Source of the DNA: JBGQDM01 sp041495845
GTDB taxonomy: Bacteria; Acidobacteriota; Terriglobia; Terriglobales; Acidobacteriaceae
Length of the DNA stretch: 10,808 bases
NCBI GenBank assembly: GCA_041495845.1
Contig: JBGQDM010000104.1
Location: forward strand, 1-10,808
Reading direction: 5' to 3'
Made by a program: the position numbers and the translations under genes
Shown: positions 7,766 to 10,808 of the stretch, piece after piece
How the letters are laid out: every line of letters begins with the position of its first letter
Numbering within the stretch: the first letter of the stretch is position 1
Notes under the pieces: model-generated
Seen by the model: the letters and a program-made list of their open reading frames with translations, nothing else
The model's database searches: none
Told to the model about the DNA's origin: nothing

Positions 7766-7822
7766 ATGCGCCGGGGCTGCCACCTGCGTGTCCCGTCGGC
7801 GCTTCCGAATCGGGAACGATGA
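7766..7822 (+). CDS. Possible 18-codon leader peptide coupled to the phosphorylase gene
   Basis: ATG at 7766 opens an 18-codon frame, MRRGCHLRVPSALPNRER, ending in a TGA at 7820-7822 that overlaps the phosphorylase start as ATGA. The ATG lies 11 bases after a -10-like box, so the ORF could be read from a leaderless mRNA and deliver ribosomes to the phosphorylase, whose own ribosome binding site is weak (GGGA only 3 bases from its ATG). The peptide has five arginines and no known domain. A frame this short can arise by chance, so the call rests on its position between the box and the ATGA overlap. Confidence 0.35.
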   Translation: MRRGCHLRVPSALPNRER

Positions 7823-9570
7823 AATCGACAAAACTGAATCTGCCGCAGATTGCCTACTTCTCCATGGAAATTGCTCTGGACCAGACCCTGCCCACCTACA
7901 GCGGGGGGTTGGGCGTGCTGGCCGGGGACACACTGCGCTCGGCCGCGGACCTGGGTGTGCCCTTGCTGGCCATTACACTGGTTTACCGGAACGGGTACTT
8001 TCGGCAGCATCTCGACCCGAACGGCGCGCAGTCGGAAGAAACTCAGCCGTGGGACCCGGAACGCACGCTGGAACGGGTGGACGGGCGCGTGGAACTCGAG
8101 ATCGAGGGTCGGCGCGTGTTGGTGCGGGCCTGGAAGTACACGGTCAAGGGCGTGACCGGCGAGACCGTGCCGGTGTATCTGCTGGATACAAACCTCCCCG
8201 AGAATGCGCCCGAAGATCGCGTTCTGACGGATTCACTCTACGGCGGCGACCAGCGTTACCGATTGTGTCAGGAGACGGTGCTGGGGCTGGGCGGCTTACA
8301 GCTACTGCAAAAAATTGGGCAGACCAACGTGCAGCGCTATCACATGAATGAGGGGCACTCGTCGCTGCTGGCGCTGGGACTGCTGGAGCGCAGACTCAGC
8401 CAGAGTTTTGCCGGACGCGTAAAGCAGTTGGACATTGACAGCGTGCGCCAGCTTTGTATTTTCACCACGCATACGCCGGTGCCGGCGGGACACGATCAGT
8501 TTTCGCGCGAACTGGTGGCCCGTGTTCTGGGCGAGGAGAAAGTGGCGCTGCTCGACGAAACCGGAGTGTTTCGGCGCGGCATCCTCAACATGACCGACCT
8601 GGCCCTGGAGTTCTCAGGCTATGTGAACGGTGTGGCCATGCGCCACGGCGAAGTGTCGCGCGAGATGTTTCCCGCGTACGTAATCAGCGCCATCACCAAC
8701 GGGGTGCACGCGGTGACCTGGAGTTCGCCGGCCATGCAGGAGCTGTTTGACCGTTACCTTCCAGGTTGGCGCACCGATAATAACTATCTGCGCTACGCCA
8801 TCAGCATTCCGCTGGAGGATATCCGCCAGGCGCACGCGCGCTCCAAGCAGGACCTGTTCCAGGAAATCAAGCGGCTGCAGAACGTGGAACTCGATCCCAA
8901 GGTTCTGACCATCGGCTTTGCGCGGCGCGCCAGCACCTACAAGCGCGCGGCGCTGTTGTTCCGCGATCCGGAGCGGCTGCGGAAGATCACGCGCGAAGTG
9001 GGGCCGATCCAGCTCATCTATGCGGGCAAGGCGCATCCCCGTGACGAGGGCGGCAAACAGATCATCCGCCAGGTGTTCGAAGGCGCGGCCGCAGTGGCGG
9101 ATGCCATCCGCACCGTGTACGTGGAGAACTACGACATGCGTTGGGGGCGTCTGATTACCAGCGGTGTGGACCTGTGGCTGAACAATCCGATGCGGCCACA
9201 AGAAGCTTCGGGCACCAGCGGCATGAAAGCCGCGTTGAACGGAGTGCCCAGCTTCAGCGTGGTCGACGGCTGGTGGATTGAAGGTCATATCGAAGGCGTG
9301 ACGGGTTGGTCAGTGGGCAGTTCGGCGATCAATGAAGATCCGCTGGCGGAGATTTCCTCGCTCTACAACAAGCTGGAACGCGAGATCGTGCCCATGTTCT
9401 ACAAGGCGCCGGACCAGTACGCCAACATCATGCGCATGGCCATTGCGTTGAACGCGTCGTTCTTCAACACGCAGCGGATGGCGCAGCAGTACGTGTCGAA
9501 TGCGTATCAGGTGCGGAAGGCGGTGCCACGCGTGCCACGGCCCGCTGGAGAACTGGCGCCGCGGGGATAG
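7819..9570 (+). CDS. glgP: Alpha-glucan (glycogen/maltodextrin) phosphorylase, short form
   Basis: A GT35-family phosphorylase of 583 residues that cleaves alpha-1,4-glucan with phosphate to release glucose 1-phosphate, using pyridoxal phosphate. The motif EASGTSGMKAALNG holds the PLP lysine, Lys470. Other family blocks are YSGGLGVLAGD (27-37), HMNEGHSS (from 175), FTTHTPVPAGHD (215-226), and NGVHAVTW followed by the RRASTYKRA segment. These match the alpha-glucan phosphorylase subfamily (TIGR02094-type) rather than the animal/E. coli glycogen phosphorylase type. The protein starts directly at the catalytic fold and lacks the roughly 100-residue DUF3417 N-terminal domain of the 800-plus-residue members. 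The start ATG is 132 bases after priA and overlaps the stop of a short leader frame. Its stop is 2 bases from the stop of the convergent protease gene. Glycogen versus maltodextrin as main substrate cannot be told from sequence. Confidence 0.93.
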   Translation: MKSTKLNLPQIAYFSMEIALDQTLPTYSGGLGVLAGDTLRSAADLGVPLLAITLVYRNGYFRQHLDPNGAQSEETQPWDPERTLERVDGRVELEIEGRRVLVRAWKYTVKGVTGETVPVYLLDTNLPENAPEDRVLTDSLYGGDQRYRLCQETVLGLGGLQLLQKIGQTNVQRYHMNEGHSSLLALGLLERRLSQSFAGRVKQLDIDSVRQLCIFTTHTPVPAGHDQFSRELVARVLGEEKVALLDETGVFRRGILNMTDLALEFSGYVNGVAMRHGEVSREMFPAYVISAITNGVHAVTWSSPAMQELFDRYLPGWRTDNNYLRYAISIPLEDIRQAHARSKQDLFQEIKRLQNVELDPKVLTIGFARRASTYKRAALLFRDPERLRKITREVGPIQLIYAGKAHPRDEGGKQIIRQVFEGAAAVADAIRTVYVENYDMRWGRLITSGVDLWLNNPMRPQEASGTSGMKAALNGVPSFSVVDGWWIEGHIEGVTGWSVGSSAINEDPLAEISSLYNKLEREIVPMFYKAPDQYANIMRMAIALNASFFNTQRMAQQYVSNAYQVRKAVPRVPRPAGELAPRG

Positions 9571-9572
9571 AG

Positions 9573-10559
9573 TCAGCGAAACAATCCGGGTGTGCGAATG
9601 GGCACCGGCGTGATGCAGAGCAGCAAAAGCAGCAGTGCTCCCAGCGCCAGCAGGCGGCGATTGCGGTCAAGCGTCGGCCAGGGTGGCACCTCGGGATGAC
9701 GCCAGCCGGTGAGCAGCAACACGAACGACCACACATACCAGCCGCGCCAAAGATCACCCAGAGGCAACAGAATTCCCACCATCAAAATTGTGACCCAGCG
9801 ATGGGCCCGCGGAGCAACTGCGTAAATGAGGTGCCCGCCGTCCAGTTGCCCGCCCGGCAACAGGTTGAGCGCGGTGGCGAACATCCCCACCCAGGCGGCG
9901 ATAGCGATCGGATGCAAGCTGATCGACGCTAGCTGTGTGCTCGTTCCGCTGGCGGCCGATAACAAATGGTGTGCCAGCTGAAAGATCAGCGGATAGCCGA
10001 GTTCGATGTCCGCTGGCGGCATCGCAGGCAGGAATTTCGAAAGCCGCAATCCCAGGAACACCATGGGCAAGGCCACGGCAAATCCCGCCAGTGGTCCGGC
10101 AATGCCAATATCAAACAGGGCCGCGCGCGAGCGAATGGCGCCGCGGATGCGAATAAATGCGCCCATGGTCCCAATCAGACTGGGAAACGGAACGAAGTAG
10201 GGCAGCGAGGCGCGCACGTTGTAGCGCACGCAATAGACGTAGTGTCCCATTTCGTGCGCCAACAGGATCAACAACAAGCTGAAGGAAAACGGGATCCCGA
10301 GCAACAGGCGCGCGGGATGCAGCAGGACCCAGGCGAGCGGAAAGAAGGGGACCCAAGCGTCTTCATCGGCCGTGAATGCGGGGAAATCGTTCTGAAAGGT
10401 GAACTCCATGCCGGCGCCGACCACCAACGTAGTGAAAATGGTGAGCAACAGGAGCACGGCGTGGATCCAGTAGCGCGGCCGCCGCGGACGCACCAGGACC
10501 ACCGGAATGGGTGGGTCAAGGGTCGCGTTGGCAGCAAGGGGCGGCGTCGGATCGGACAT
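9573..10559 (-). CDS. Site-2-type M50 family membrane metalloprotease
   Basis: A 328-residue multi-pass zinc protease of the rhomboid-unrelated site-2 protease family, expected to cut substrates inside the inner membrane. Numbering from the ATG at 10559, the zinc motif HEMGH is at 102-106 within a hydrophobic helix, and the second motif NLLPGGQLDGGH supplies the third zinc ligand Asp240. Hydrophobic segments lie near 33-50, 85-105, 148-175, 220-240, 255-270, 280-295 and 303-318. The N-terminal 25 residues are proline-rich and probably cytosolic. Substrate is unknown; family members process membrane-bound anti-sigma factors or transcription factors, but none is encoded here. An upstream in-frame TTG at 10607 would add 16 residues; a GAAGAGGA sequence touches that TTG but is too close to serve it. 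ATG is preferred, though its ribosome binding site is not clear. Confidence 0.85.
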   Translation of the reverse strand: MSDPTPPLAANATLDPPIPVVLVRPRRPRYWIHAVLLLLTIFTTLVVGAGMEFTFQNDFPAFTADEDAWVPFFPLAWVLLHPARLLLGIPFSFSLLLILLAHEMGHYVYCVRYNVRASLPYFVPFPSLIGTMGAFIRIRGAIRSRAALFDIGIAGPLAGFAVALPMVFLGLRLSKFLPAMPPADIELGYPLIFQLAHHLLSAASGTSTQLASISLHPIAIAAWVGMFATALNLLPGGQLDGGHLIYAVAPRAHRWVTILMVGILLPLGDLWRGWYVWSFVLLLTGWRHPEVPPWPTLDRNRRLLALGALLLLLLCITPVPIRTPGLFR

Positions 10560-10692
10560 CGGCGACCGGAAAATGGGAGTCAGGACCGCGGCAGTTGCGC
10601 CGCGCAATCCTCTTCATCAAATGTAATGGACGGGGGGGAGATGCGCCAGCGGTGGGGTTTCCGTTATCGCGGGTCAGGTGCGAGCTTCCGGC
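10560..10692. other. Intergenic region between HU-family gene and M50 protease gene
   Basis: These 133 bases hold the upstream region of the protease gene. No convincing intrinsic terminator for the HU-family gene is seen; only a 4-pair GAGC/GCTC stem overlaps its stop. A GAAGAGGA sequence lies against the TTG at 10607 on the minus strand. A run of seven G (plus strand, near 10632-10638) is present. No clear promoter was recognised. Confidence 0.4.
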
Positions 10693-10808
10693 TCAGTCAA
10701 TCGACTGAAGTTCTTTGCCCGGTTTGAAGCGCACCGCCTTACCCGGAGGAATGGACACTTCGGCGCCGGTGCGAGGATTGCGGCCAATGCCGGTTTTGCG
10801 CGGGCGCA
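10693..10808 (-). CDS. HU/IHF-family DNA-binding protein, C-terminal end (5' part outside window)
   Basis: The last 37 codons of a small nucleoid protein run in from the right edge on the minus strand and stop at 10693-10695. The visible part, from RPRKTGIGRNPRTG through AEVSIPPGKAVRFKPGKEL, matches the DNA-bending arm (GRNPRTG) and the C-terminal helix start (FKPGKEL) of the HU/IHF family. About 55-60 residues of the usual 90-100 lie outside the window, so HU cannot be separated from IHF. It lies in the same direction as the protease, 133 bases before that gene's ATG. Confidence 0.9.
   Translation of the reverse strand, partial: RPRKTGIGRNPRTGAEVSIPPGKAVRFKPGKELQSID

Noticed and set aside
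9523..9541. Two tandem copies of GTGCCACG near the end of the phosphorylase gene.
   Set aside because: They encode a short VPRVPR repeat within the coding tail and have no further copies; not a regulatory or mobile repeat.
10516..10617. A 33-codon minus-strand frame starting MKRIARRNC that overlaps the 5' end of the M50 protease gene in another frame.
   Set aside because: No ribosome binding site ahead of it, no recognisable domain, and composition expected of a chance frame in GC-rich DNA.
9573..10727. Long plus-strand frame (9966-10727) opposite the M50 protease gene.
   Set aside because: It is the antisense shadow of the protease; the minus-strand product has clear zinc motifs and membrane segments, while the plus-strand translation is Gln/Arg/Gly-rich low-complexity sequence without a domain.

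Overview
This is a GC-rich, gene-dense chromosomal segment that looks like core genome of an Acidobacteriota (Terriglobia/Koribacter-like) bacterium. That assignment is inferred from the gene order yicC-gmk-rpoZ-coaBC-family 4 UDG-priA, from protein character, and from the presence of an MsbA-type transporter, which implies a Gram-negative envelope. No mobile element, CRISPR array, rRNA, tRNA or phage gene was seen.

Layout. Positions 1-5209 hold a tight plus-strand run: the 3' part of an MsbA-type ABC exporter (cut by the window start), yicC (RNase YicC family), gmk (guanylate kinase), rpoZ (RNA polymerase omega), coaBC (coenzyme A biosynthesis) and a family 4 uracil-DNA glycosylase with a long N-terminal extension. 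The first three genes are joined by 4-base ATGA overlaps and the others are 16 to 65 bases apart, so a single operon is likely. After a short palindrome and a possible extended -10 promoter comes priA (replication restart helicase, 5251-7686). A 132-base gap then holds a possible promoter and an 18-codon leader ORF whose stop overlaps the start of a short-form alpha-glucan phosphorylase (7819-9570). On the minus strand, converging on the phosphorylase with only 2 bases between stop codons, lies a site-2-type M50 membrane metalloprotease. Beyond it is the C-terminal end of an HU/IHF-family DNA-binding protein, cut by the window end.

The plus-strand run mixes envelope lipid export, RNA turnover, GTP supply, transcription, CoA synthesis and DNA repair/restart. 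This is a growth-linked housekeeping cluster, not one pathway. Catalytic residues are intact in every enzyme checked.

The most interesting signal is regulatory. Two similar -10-like boxes (GCTAGCATT and GTTAGAATT) each sit 9 to 11 bases upstream of an ATG, suggesting leaderless transcripts. One of them would start at the tiny ORF coupled to the phosphorylase. No strong candidate for an undescribed multi-gene system was found. The longest stretches without a recognised gene are about 130 bases.
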